From: a bacterium
GTDB taxonomy: Bacteria; Patescibacteriota; Minisyncoccia; Phycocordibacterales; UBA10002
DNA length: 9,781 bases
Direction of reading: 5' to 3'
Assembly: GCA_030648695.1 (NCBI GenBank)
Contig: JAUSHG010000051.1
Coordinates: 1-9,781 of the forward strand
Within the stretch, counting starts at the first letter, position 1. The number at the start of each line of letters is the position of its first letter. The notes under the pieces were generated by a model. That model was not told where the DNA came from. It made no database searches and was given only the letters and a program-made list of their open reading frames with translations. The translations under genes were made by a program, and so were the position numbers. Shown here piece after piece: positions 1-5,529 of the stretch.

Positions 1-23
1 GTAAAAGAACAGGTACATGTACA

Positions 24-53
24 ACCATTGACCATTGACCATTAACTATTAAC
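24..53. repeat. Heptamer tandem array (ACCATTG-type)
   Basis: Four consecutive 7-nt words: ACCATTG twice, then the variants ACCATTA and ACTATTA. The array lies downstream of mraZ in a non-coding stretch. It follows a perfect 10-bp palindrome, GTACATGTAC, at 13-22. No coding frame is visible. It is one of several 7-nt periodic arrays in the spacers of this window, each built from a different word. Confidence 0.7.
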
Positions 54-82
54 GGAAGGCGATTTATTTTCTTAAGTAAAAA

Positions 83-110
83 GTCAAGAGTTAAAAGTTA
101 ACAGTTCAAG
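83..110. repeat. Heptamer tandem array (GTTAAAA-type)
   Basis: Four degenerate heptads in register: GTCAAGA, GTTAAAA, GTTAACA and GTTCAAG. The array abuts and slightly enters the hairpin that closes the mraZ transcript. The period is exact but the words have drifted, as in the other spacers here. Function unknown. Confidence 0.6.
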
Positions 111-138
111 TTGGTGTCTTTCACAAAACACCAACTTG
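107..138 (-). terminator. Hairpin overlapping the mraZ stop, possible terminator
   Basis: Perfect 11-bp inverted repeat: CAAGTTGGTGT at 107-117 and its complement at 128-138, with a 10-nt loop. The mraZ stop codon (121-123) lies inside the loop, so the last mraZ codons form one arm. Read in the gene direction, the hairpin is followed by AT-rich sequence with only short T runs (CTTTT), not a clean U-tract. It could be a weak intrinsic terminator or an mRNA-stabilising 3' hairpin. Confidence 0.4.
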
Positions 139-555
139 CCCCAATTTCTCCGCAAGTGCTCCCGCCTCTTTCTCCACTCGTCCTTTGTACTGCTGCCAGA
201 CCTTTTCGCTCCAGATTTCCACGCGGCTCTGAACCCCGATAACCACCACCTTTTCCGTCAGTTTGGCGCGCTCCCGCAAAAAATCCGGAATGAGCACTCG
301 GCCGATAGAATCTATCTCCGCTTCAGAGGCACCCCCGAGCATGTATCGGTTGAAACTTCGTGTATCGCCCTGCAGGAGAGATGACTCACCGAGCTTCCCT
401 GAAATCCGCTCCCACTGCTTGAGGGTGAAAACAAACAGACAACCGTCGAGGCCTGGCGTAATCACCACCTTCTTTCCCATCTCATTTCTGAATTTTGACG
501 GAAGCGAAAGACGATTTTTATCGTCAATTGTATGTGTGTATTCGCCGATAAGCAT
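121..555 (-). CDS. mraZ: Transcriptional regulator MraZ
   Basis: MraZ is a ring-forming DNA-binding protein, usually encoded first in the division and cell-wall (dcw) cluster, and it represses its own operon. Two SpoVT/AbrB-like repeats are visible in this 144-residue protein. The first carries DDKNRLSLPSKFR (about residues 11-23) and the second AEIDSIGRVLIPDFLRER (about 78-95). These match the family pattern DxKGRxxxPxxFR / DxxGRxxIPxxLR, and the length is normal. I chose ATG at 553-555 because the family begins MLIGEYxHTID; a TTG five codons upstream also lies in frame. No Shine-Dalgarno is seen. TGGGA boxes, its expected operators, sit in the promoter at 798-852, with a 41-codon ORF between. 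The usual partner rsmH would lie beyond position 1 and is not visible. Confidence 0.95.
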   Translation of the reverse strand: MLIGEYTHTIDDKNRLSLPSKFRNEMGKKVVITPGLDGCLFVFTLKQWERISGKLGESSLLQGDTRSFNRYMLGGASEAEIDSIGRVLIPDFLRERAKLTEKVVVIGVQSRVEIWSEKVWQQYKGRVEKEAGALAEKLGQVGVL

Positions 556-572
556 ATTCGGAATTACCAATT

Positions 573-655
573 TTCAAAGTTCAATTTTCAATCAATTCCC
601 AATACTCAAATGAAGGAATGAATAGGCATTGATAATTGGAAATTGATACTTAAGA
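573..655. repeat. Two heptamer arrays between mraZ and the 41-codon ORF
   Basis: Positions 573-593 hold three heptads of TTCAAWN type. Positions 628-655 hold four heptads around ATTGATA and ATTGGAA. The second array resembles the one at 9505-9539 inside the damaged proS 5' region, though the two are not identical. The spacer is AT-rich and has no convincing coding frame. The C-terminus of the longer competing minus-strand frame is encoded by this repeat, which argues against that frame. Confidence 0.6.
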
Positions 656-658
656 AAC

Positions 659-784
659 TTACACCCGCTTCTTCCTCCGCACTCTCACTTTCTCCCGTGC
701 CGGCAATTTTTCCATAACCAAAAGCGGCAGTGCGTAGTGCACTCCCTTGTAGAAACCGCGATAGACAACGTGTTTCACTTGCAT
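659..784 (-). CDS. Small basic hypothetical protein (41 aa)
   Basis: An ORF of 41 codons plus TAA, beginning MQVKHVVYRGFYKGVHYALP and ending in a very basic tail (REKVRVRRKKRV). An in-frame TAA lies two codons before its ATG (782-784), so the start is well bounded. It begins just downstream of the MraZ-box promoter and is the first ORF of the transcript that leads to mraZ, about 100 nt before it. There is no Shine-Dalgarno and no recognised domain. The basic C-terminus would suit nucleic-acid or ribosome binding, but that is only inference. A competing frame (606-806) is less likely because its C-terminus is spacer repeat. It could be a genuine small protein, a leader ORF controlling mraZ, or chance. 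Confidence 0.45.
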   Translation of the reverse strand: MQVKHVVYRGFYKGVHYALPLLVMEKLPAREKVRVRRKKRV

Positions 785-797
785 GGTTTGTTATGTT

Positions 798-843
798 TCC
801 CACCATTTCCCACTTGTTTCATATTATATTCCACTCTCTCCCA
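798..843 (-). promoter_or_regulatory. MraZ operator: four TGGGA-type boxes
   Basis: On the minus strand there are direct repeats GTGGGA at 798-803 and 808-813, GTGGAA at 829-834 and GTGGGA at 839-844. Core starts are spaced 10, 21 and 10 bp, so all four face the same side of the helix. MraZ in Escherichia coli binds TGGGN repeats separated by 5 nt, the spacing seen within each pair here. One pair lies between the -35 and -10 and the other just after the likely transcription start, so bound MraZ would block RNA polymerase. Autoregulation is inferred from this layout. Confidence 0.75.
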
Positions 844-852
844 CTTTGCCAA
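823..852 (-). promoter_or_regulatory. Promoter of the small ORF-mraZ transcript
   Basis: The minus strand reads TTGGCA (847-852), an 18-nt spacer, then a perfect TATAAT (823-828). The start of transcription would fall near 814-817. The promoter lies just after the lysS terminator, so mraZ has its own transcription unit. The overlapping TGGGA boxes suggest MraZ repression. Confidence 0.75.
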
Positions 853-860
853 ATCCAAGC

Positions 861-880
861 TGGGGATAACCTGTGCATAA
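861..880 (-). promoter_or_regulatory. Two DnaA-box-like 9-mers
   Basis: The minus strand carries TTATGCACA (872-880), which fits the DnaA-box consensus TTATNCACA, and TTATCCCCA (861-869), one mismatch away. They lie in the same orientation, 11 bp apart, upstream of the mraZ -35. The first overlaps the foot of the lysS terminator. Two sites are too few for an origin. They could allow DnaA control of mraZ or be chance. Confidence 0.25.
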
Positions 881-911
881 AACCGCCCCGACTGTTGTCG
901 GGGCGGTTTTA
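878..911 (-). terminator. Intrinsic terminator of lysS
   Basis: Perfect 15-bp stem (878-892 with 897-911) around a 4-nt loop. It has a GC-rich core (ACCGCCCCGAC) and A/T tails on both sides, so the minus-strand transcript ends in GGCGGTTTT. It begins 10 nt after the lysS stop. The symmetrical A/T flanks mean it could also stop plus-strand transcripts. Confidence 0.9.
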
Positions 912-920
912 AAAGAATTT

Positions 921-2507
921 CTAGGATTCAATGGCTTCCTTGAGGCGTTTTCGCACCAAGTCCGGGTCAAGGACACCGAGCAAAAGTCCGGCCTTGGGTC
1001 CGCTTTCCTTGCCCAGAAAGAGACGATAGAGCGCCTTGAAGAATTCAGCGGGTGCGATGCCGGTTTCGGTTTTTATATCATGCAAGCGGGTATGAAGCTC
1101 CGCACCCGTCAGTTTCTTTCCGTCTGTAAAAATCGCAAGCACCTGCGAGAGCGCTTCCTTTTGCTTGGTTGAAAGTCCGCGCGCCGCTTCAGGAAATTCT
1201 TTTTGAATCTCAAAATTGTAATCCGGCGGCGCAAAACGCGAGAGCCATATCTTGGCGTACGCGGCGCGTTGTTCCAGTTCCGTTTCATCCACCTTTGAGA
1301 GTGTTACGCCGTATGCCATTTCAATTTCCTCCGTGAGCGTTAGATGCGGCATCTGCACGAGATACGCAATTTCGGAAAAGCGCGGCATAAGATGTTTTTT
1401 AAGATTCTTGCGCGCGGAAGGCGCCTGCGCAAAATAAAACATGCGCGCGTGTTCTCCCTGCTCGCCCTTGAAATATTCCTCCGCGTACCGGTCATACATA
1501 TCATAGAGCACGGGAATGGTGTCGCCTTCGGGGTCAAATTCAATTACCCGCGCAGGTTCCTTGTATATCATGAGAAACCGCAATAATTTGGGTGGAAGCA
1601 AGTCCGCCATTTCGCGCGCGGAAATCCCCTTGCCGCGGGAGGTGGACATTTTTTGGCCGCCGATATGAAAGAATTCATAGGGAATATTCACCGGTGGCTC
1701 TACATGAAAGACCTCGCGCGCAATTGCATCAGCAATATCACGCGCACCGCCTTTGGTTGAATGGTCTTTGCCCGCCCCCTCAACATCAACATCAAGCACC
1801 ACAAATTTGGCGGCCCATTCCACCTTCCACAGAAGTTTGGCGTTCCCATCATACGGAGAAATCTCGCCCTTGTGTCCACAACCCTTGGCCCATTCCACAA
1901 AATCGCCGCACTCATAGGTTACGCGCGCTCCGTCAAAGGAACTTACTTTAGTGGTTCCTATTTTGCCGCATTGCTCGCAGATGACACTGATGGGGAACCA
2001 ATTCTTGCCGCGCTTCCCGCCGGAAACGCGTTCGTAAATCTCGGCAATCAAATCCCGGGCCTCCAGTGCCGTCTTAATCGCGGCATTAAATTTGCCCTGC
2101 TTGTAATAATCGCTCGCACGGTAGGTCTGCACCTCAAACCCGAGTTCTTTTATAACGCCGATAAATTCCCCTCCGTAATATTCCGCATAATTCTCTGCTC
2201 CCGCCTCCGGAGACGGAACAGCAAATAGTGGTTTGCCTAAAAAAGGGGCGAATTTTTCCCGCTCCAAACTACTCGGCACGTCATCAAACGGGTCAAAATC
2301 ATTTATTTCATACACAAATTGAGCCGGTACTTCCGCTTCGGAAAGCGCCTCTCCCGCAACTCCGTGAATCACCACTCCGCGCAGTGACCCAACATGAATA
2401 CGGCCGGATGCAGTTTTTTCATCGCGAACCACAAGCGGCGTCTTTGCCTTAATCTTAGCCGCAGAATGTACCCTAGATTCCGCTATGACGCGCTCAATCC
2501 AAAACAT
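921..2507 (-). CDS. lysS: Lysyl-tRNA synthetase, class I (archaeal type)
   Basis: Charges tRNA-Lys with lysine in the cytoplasm. This is the class I form (LysRS1), found in most archaea and a scattered set of bacteria, and unrelated in fold to the usual class II enzyme. The class I signatures are present: the HIGH-type motif HVGS at residues 38-41 after SGRI, and the KMSKS-type motif KMSTS at 286-290. A conserved GKDH lies at 246-249. A zinc-site pattern is formed by Cys177, Cys180, Cys200, Cys210 and possibly His212. The remaining C-terminal part should be the helical anticodon-binding domain. The length (528 aa) is normal. The start is ATG (2505-2507) without a Shine-Dalgarno. The gene lies 237 nt downstream of greA, with two hairpins between, and ends in a strong terminator. 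No class II lysS is seen in this window. Confidence 0.95.
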   Translation of the reverse strand: MFWIERVIAESRVHSAAKIKAKTPLVVRDEKTASGRIHVGSLRGVVIHGVAGEALSEAEVPAQFVYEINDFDPFDDVPSSLEREKFAPFLGKPLFAVPSPEAGAENYAEYYGGEFIGVIKELGFEVQTYRASDYYKQGKFNAAIKTALEARDLIAEIYERVSGGKRGKNWFPISVICEQCGKIGTTKVSSFDGARVTYECGDFVEWAKGCGHKGEISPYDGNAKLLWKVEWAAKFVVLDVDVEGAGKDHSTKGGARDIADAIAREVFHVEPPVNIPYEFFHIGGQKMSTSRGKGISAREMADLLPPKLLRFLMIYKEPARVIEFDPEGDTIPVLYDMYDRYAEEYFKGEQGEHARMFYFAQAPSARKNLKKHLMPRFSEIAYLVQMPHLTLTEEIEMAYGVTLSKVDETELEQRAAYAKIWLSRFAPPDYNFEIQKEFPEAARGLSTKQKEALSQVLAIFTDGKKLTGAELHTRLHDIKTETGIAPAEFFKALYRLFLGKESGPKAGLLLGVLDPDLVRKRLKEAIES

Positions 2508-2546
2508 AACGGATTTTTAAATTGACCCAATTAACCTAATTTCTAA

Positions 2547-2586
2547 AGCCGACGCTTCGGTCGGCTCTCCGACTAAAACGTCGGAG
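2547..2586 (-). promoter_or_regulatory. Two back-to-back hairpins in the greA-lysS spacer
   Basis: The first hairpin pairs AGCCGAC (2547-2553) with GTCGGCT (2560-2566). The second pairs CTCCGAC (2567-2573) with GTCGGAG (2580-2586). Both have 7-bp stems and 6-nt loops with no gap between them. The arms share the core CCGAC/GTCGG, so partners could be exchanged: 2549-2554 can also pair with 2579-2584. There is no U-tract. They lie about 40 nt before the lysS ATG and could be a leader switch or simply an intergenic palindromic repeat. Confidence 0.45.
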
Positions 2587-2623
2587 TTGACCTAATGAAT
2601 GCCCGAAATACCCAATTACCAAT

Positions 2624-2690
2624 GTTAGAAATTAGAGATTGTGATTTGATTAGAATAATTAGAGCAATTAGAAATTAGAATAATTTAAAT
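2624..2690. repeat. Heptamer-periodic AT-rich array (AATTAGA-type)
   Basis: A run of degenerate 7-nt words around AATTAGA, with two exact adjacent copies at 2666-2679 and variants GTTAGAA and ATTAGAG at 2624-2637. It fills much of the greA-lysS spacer. A looser version of the same rhythm appears at 2520-2547. No ORF, RNA gene or convincing lysS promoter was seen in the remainder of this 237-nt spacer. Confidence 0.55.
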
Positions 2691-2744
2691 AGTGCGATTC
2701 AGGAGAACTCTCGCCCAAAAACAACTCCGCCTTACATGGAGAAA

Positions 2745-3212
2745 CTATTCTATGTCAGTTATCATATACCGCACCTCGCCGCTCGGGGTCTTGGCGGTAA
2801 ACTCCTCCCCTTTTCTCTTTCCGAGCATGGCCTGTCCCAAAGGAGAATTATAGGAAAGCTTTCCTTTGCCAAGGTCGGCCTCCTCTGAACCTACGACTTT
2901 GTAGGTGGCTCCCGCGCTTGCCCCCGCCTTTTGCAGGGTAACGGTGGAGCCGATATCCACGAGTTCGGTATGCCGAAGCTCCATAATCACCGCTCCGGCG
3001 AGAAGTGCCTCCAATTTCTTTATCCGGTCTTCCACGTTGGCCTGCTCCTCGCGCGCCTCGTGATACTCGGCATTCTCGGCAAGGTCGCCCAAGGATTTGG
3101 CATACTCCAAATGCTCCGCCACTTCCCTGCGCCGTACACTCTTTAACTGTTCAAGTTCCTTCTTGAGTTCATCACACTTTTCCTGTGTGAGATATTGCGG
3201 GGCATCGGACAT
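2745..3212 (-). CDS. greA: Transcription elongation factor GreA
   Basis: GreA inserts into the secondary channel of RNA polymerase and stimulates cleavage of backtracked RNA. The 155-residue protein has the usual length. An N-terminal charged coiled-coil hairpin (about residues 8-75) carries the tip motif LGDLAENAEY at 41-50. Asp43 and Glu46 there match the acidic pair that coordinates the catalytic magnesium ion. The C-terminal FKBP-like domain shows NSPLGQAMLGKRKGEE (122-137), the family signature. The start is ATG (3210-3212), beginning MSDAPQYLTQE, without a clear Shine-Dalgarno. A strong promoter stands 40 nt upstream, so greA is probably expressed independently of the mre cluster. Read-through from greA could feed lysS, because no lysS promoter was obvious. 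Confidence 0.95.
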   Translation of the reverse strand: MSDAPQYLTQEKCDELKKELEQLKSVRRREVAEHLEYAKSLGDLAENAEYHEAREEQANVEDRIKKLEALLAGAVIMELRHTELVDIGSTVTLQKAGASAGATYKVVGSEEADLGKGKLSYNSPLGQAMLGKRKGEEFTAKTPSGEVRYMITDIE

Positions 3213-3251
3213 GATTGTTGCTGCGATTACTATGAGTTACTAAACGGGTTG

Positions 3252-3280
3252 ATTCTAACTGCTTTTTTTTAAGAAGTCAA
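3252..3280 (-). promoter_or_regulatory. Promoter of greA
   Basis: The minus strand shows TTGACT (3275-3280), a 17-nt spacer containing a run of eight A, and TAGAAT (3252-3257). Both hexamers match the sigma70 consensus at five of six positions, at ideal spacing. The predicted start near 3245 gives a 5' UTR of about 32 nt before the greA ATG. Confidence 0.75.
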
Positions 3281-3285
3281 CGAAA

Positions 3286-3365
3286 AGCTTTTTAGCGCAG
3301 TAGCTTTTTAGCTTATTAGGAAAGACCTAAACAGCTAATCAGCTAAGAAGCTAATCAGCTGCTTT
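3286..3365. repeat. Octamer-periodic AGCT-type array reaching into mrdA
   Basis: Words with an 8-nt period: AGCTTTTT (3286-3293 and 3302-3309), AGCTTATT (3310-3317), then GCTAATCA (3334-3341 and 3350-3357) and GCTAAGAA (3342-3349), with one 1-nt phase slip in the middle. Other arrays in the window have a 7-nt period. This one covers the mrdA stop codon (3351-3353) and its last four codons. A partly paired hairpin (3308-3338: TTAGCT and TTAGG against CCTAA and AGCTAA) forms within it. That hairpin has no U-tract, so it is at best a weak end signal for the mre transcript. Confidence 0.6.
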
Positions 3366-5060
3366 AAAATATTCCGGCGTGTACACGTTCATCCACTCAA
3401 GGAGCTGACGCATGAGGTAGACCGCACCCACCGTGTTTCCGCGCGGACCGCGTTCCAGAAGCACGGCAAACGCGAACCGCGGATGTTCGTACGGAAAAAA
3501 TCCGGTTACCCACGAGTTGACGAACTTTTTCGCGGTCCCGAGTTCAGCAGTGCCGGTTTTGCCGCCAATGGTAACAAACGGCACCGCAAGCCCCGCGGCC
3601 GTACCGTACTTCACTGAATCACGCATACCCTCCTGCGCCACTTTAAAAGATTCAAGCGAAGCCGGAATAAGTTCAAACGTAGGGTCGCCGCTCTCATGAA
3701 TGAGGCGCGGCTCCAGAAGCTTGCCGTTGTTTGCCACAGCCGCAGTGGCGCGCACGGCCTGAAGCGGCGTTACCTGAAATCCGTACTGGCCGATTGAAGT
3801 GTTGTACGTGTCCCCCACTCGCCACGGTTCTCCGTCAAAATGCGCCGCTTTCCATGCCGGAGTCGGAATCACCCCTGCGGCACCGAAAAAATTGTTGCCT
3901 CCCGGCTCCCTGCCAAATCCGAACAGTCGCGCGTATGTGTCTATCCGGCCGATGCCGAGTCCTTTTTGGTCCTCAAATCCTCCCCCTACTTCATAAAAAT
4001 ACACGTCCGAAGAAACCGCGATGGCTTCCCGCATGTTCACGAGGCCGTGCGCCTTCCAGTCGCGGAACACGGTCTTCTTCTCCGGGTCATAGGGATTTTG
4101 GATTGAAATGGAACCGGTGCTTAAAATTTCTTTCTCCGGCGTAATTATCTTTTCCTCAAGCGCGGCGATGGCGAAGAACGGCTTCACGATGGAGCCGGGG
4201 GAATACAGACCCTCGGTAGCGCGATTTAAAAACGGCTTGCGCGGGTCCGCAAATGCGGCGCGGATTGCGGTGCTGTCTATACCGTCGGTAAGCATCTGCG
4301 GCTTGTATTCGGGATAGCTTGAAAGAGCCAGAATTTCCCCGCTTTCCACGTCCATGATGACTGCGGCTCCTCCCTGAAATCCGCGGTCTTCTGCAATGGA
4401 CTGTAGCAGCTCCTGCATCCTCTCCGAGATGCGCGCGTCAATGGAGAGCGTGATAGTGCGGCCGTCCACGGGGCGCTTGAGCACGCTCTCCGAGGCGATA
4501 TTTCCGTGCACATCCGTTTCAATGATTTTCAGCCCGTGCTCCGGGGTAAGCTCTTCATTCAAATATTTCTCCGCGCCGGCGAGGCCTTCAAAATCCACTT
4601 TGTAATAAAAACCCGCGCTGTCTTTTGACGGGTACTTCAGAAATCCGAGTAGGTGCGCGAGCCCCTTCCGCTGGCTATATTTGCGCTTGGAAAACGCGGG
4701 CTCCGCAGGGTCGGAAATATTTGAAGCGAGAATCTCTCCCCTCCGGTCATACACAAGTCCGCGCTCGCCGAAGATAATGATGTGGCGCAGGCGGTTGTCC
4801 TCGCTTAACCGCGCGTACTCGTCATACTTTTTCACCTGCAGGGCGAAGCTCTTTCCCATAAACAAAAGCAGTATCGCAAGCACTACAGCGCCGGCAAACA
4901 GAATGGTCCTGGCGGGAATGGGTTTTTCCAGACGCCCCTCAAACTGATGGCGGTCAAACTCCGGGAGATTGCTTGAATCAAGAAAAATCTCGTCGGGGTC
5001 AATCTCCGTGCCCGTTGATACCCGCCGCCCGAATAGTTGCCTTGAAATGTTTTTCCACAT
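3351..5060 (-). CDS. mrdA: Penicillin-binding protein 2 (elongation transpeptidase)
   Basis: Class B PBP that cross-links side-wall peptidoglycan in the MreB-guided elongation complex. It is anchored by one N-terminal membrane segment (about residues 50-69 from the chosen start), with the rest outside the membrane. The three penicillin-binding motifs are intact: SIVK with catalytic Ser290, SSD at 350-352, and KTGT at 501-504. The non-catalytic signature ERGLVYDRRGEILA lies at about 99-112. I prefer ATG (5058-5060, MWKNISRQLF), giving 569 aa; an in-frame TTG at 5093 adds 11 residues. Only about 25 residues separate that signature from the following GLAHLLGF segment, where enzymes such as E. 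coli PBP2 have roughly 100, so the pedestal (head) region appears strongly reduced. No rodA follows within the window. Confidence 0.94.
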   Translation of the reverse strand: MWKNISRQLFGRRVSTGTEIDPDEIFLDSSNLPEFDRHQFEGRLEKPIPARTILFAGAVVLAILLLFMGKSFALQVKKYDEYARLSEDNRLRHIIIFGERGLVYDRRGEILASNISDPAEPAFSKRKYSQRKGLAHLLGFLKYPSKDSAGFYYKVDFEGLAGAEKYLNEELTPEHGLKIIETDVHGNIASESVLKRPVDGRTITLSIDARISERMQELLQSIAEDRGFQGGAAVIMDVESGEILALSSYPEYKPQMLTDGIDSTAIRAAFADPRKPFLNRATEGLYSPGSIVKPFFAIAALEEKIITPEKEILSTGSISIQNPYDPEKKTVFRDWKAHGLVNMREAIAVSSDVYFYEVGGGFEDQKGLGIGRIDTYARLFGFGREPGGNNFFGAAGVIPTPAWKAAHFDGEPWRVGDTYNTSIGQYGFQVTPLQAVRATAAVANNGKLLEPRLIHESGDPTFELIPASLESFKVAQEGMRDSVKYGTAAGLAVPFVTIGGKTGTAELGTAKKFVNSWVTGFFPYEHPRFAFAVLLERGPRGNTVGAVYLMRQLLEWMNVYTPEYFKAAD

Positions 5061-5110
5061 ATCTTTTAAACCGCACAAAGCACAGGAGTCCAAAATCCAA
5101 ATTTCATTCT

Positions 5111-5200
5111 GTCATTCCCGCCCGCTTCGCCAAAGGCCTTGCGAGGCGAGCGCAGGCGGGAATCCAGAATTCTCTGGTTCCCCGCTTTCGCGGAGACGAC
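5111..5200. repeat. REP-like palindromic element between mreD and mrdA
   Basis: ATTCCCGCC (5114-5122) pairs with GGCGGGAAT (5155-5163). The stem continues through CGCT and CGCC (5123-5131) paired with GGCGAGCG (5145-5152), separated by small bulges. A second hairpin follows, CCAGA/TCTGG around 5164-5176, and then a diverged mirror copy of the first arm (CCCCGCTTTCGCGG to 5200). The GTCATTCCCGC...GCGGGAATCCAG style is typical of dispersed REP-like repeats in many bacteria. It interrupts an otherwise compact operon. Confidence 0.7.
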
Positions 5201-5250
5201 ACGACTATTTAGTGGTACTTCGTGTTCGGGCTTCGTAACCTTTCGTGTAT

Positions 5251-5267
5251 GCACTGCTACGCAGTGC
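5251..5267 (-). promoter_or_regulatory. Hairpin spanning the mreD stop codon
   Basis: A 7-bp stem, GCACTGC (5251-5257) with GCAGTGC (5261-5267), around a 3-nt loop. It overlaps the mreD stop (5257-5259). There is no U-tract, so it is not a good terminator. It may protect or modulate the mreD-mrdA message. Confidence 0.35.
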
Positions 5268-5514
5268 GCAATCTATCCTTAATCACCGACAATCCGATAA
5301 ACAGCACTACTCCAATTATCGAATACACATACTGAAATCCGAATAGCGGTTCCACAGGCAGTGCATAGAACAAGTCAAGCAGGAGTCCCACCAGCAGTAT
5401 TTCGTAGTAATTCTGAAAATAAAAAAACAAAACGACAGCGGCACAAACGGTCACCCATGCGGGAAGCAGGAGGAGGGAGACGAGCATGAGTATGTCGGCA
5501 ATAATTCTCTGCAT
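5257..5514 (-). CDS. mreD: Short MreD-like membrane protein
   Basis: An 85-residue, very hydrophobic protein that I assign to MreD mainly by position, directly after mreC (15-nt gap) and before mrdA. MreD is an inner-membrane component of the elongation complex that works with MreC. About three membrane segments are visible: residues 5-30 (LMLVSLLLLPAWVTVCAAVV), 36-55 (YEILLVGLLLDLFYALPVEP, with the LLLDL pattern seen in MreD) and 60-78. The tail is basic (KDRLRTA). Typical MreD is about 160 residues with five or six segments, so this is roughly half size. ATG (5512-5514) is the start; the upstream Shine-Dalgarno is weak. The stop is within a hairpin. It could instead be an unrelated small membrane protein. 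Confidence 0.7.
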   Translation of the reverse strand: MQRIIADILMLVSLLLLPAWVTVCAAVVLFFYFQNYYEILLVGLLLDLFYALPVEPLFGFQYVYSIIGVVLFIGLSVIKDRLRTA

Positions 5515-5529
5515 ACTATCTTTGCACAG

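Noticed and set aside
606..806. 66-codon minus-strand ORF overlapping the 41-codon ORF
   Set aside because: Its start lies within the MraZ boxes and its C-terminus is encoded by the AT-rich heptamer spacer; the 41-codon frame is better bounded.
861..880. Replication origin near the DnaA-like boxes
   Set aside because: There are only two boxes, no dnaA/dnaN neighbours and no long AT-rich unwinding tract, so a regulatory or chance explanation is preferred.
1761..2228. 155-codon plus-strand ORF within lysS, and other long plus-strand frames inside mrdA, mreC, mreB, proS and the Cas2-like gene
   Set aside because: They are antisense to genes with clear family motifs and show no recognisable domains; they are shadows of GC-rich codon use.
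2711..2744. Intrinsic terminator after greA (CTCC...GGAG followed by TTGTTTTT)
   Set aside because: The stem has only four firm pairs and a 9-nt loop, which is too weak to call.
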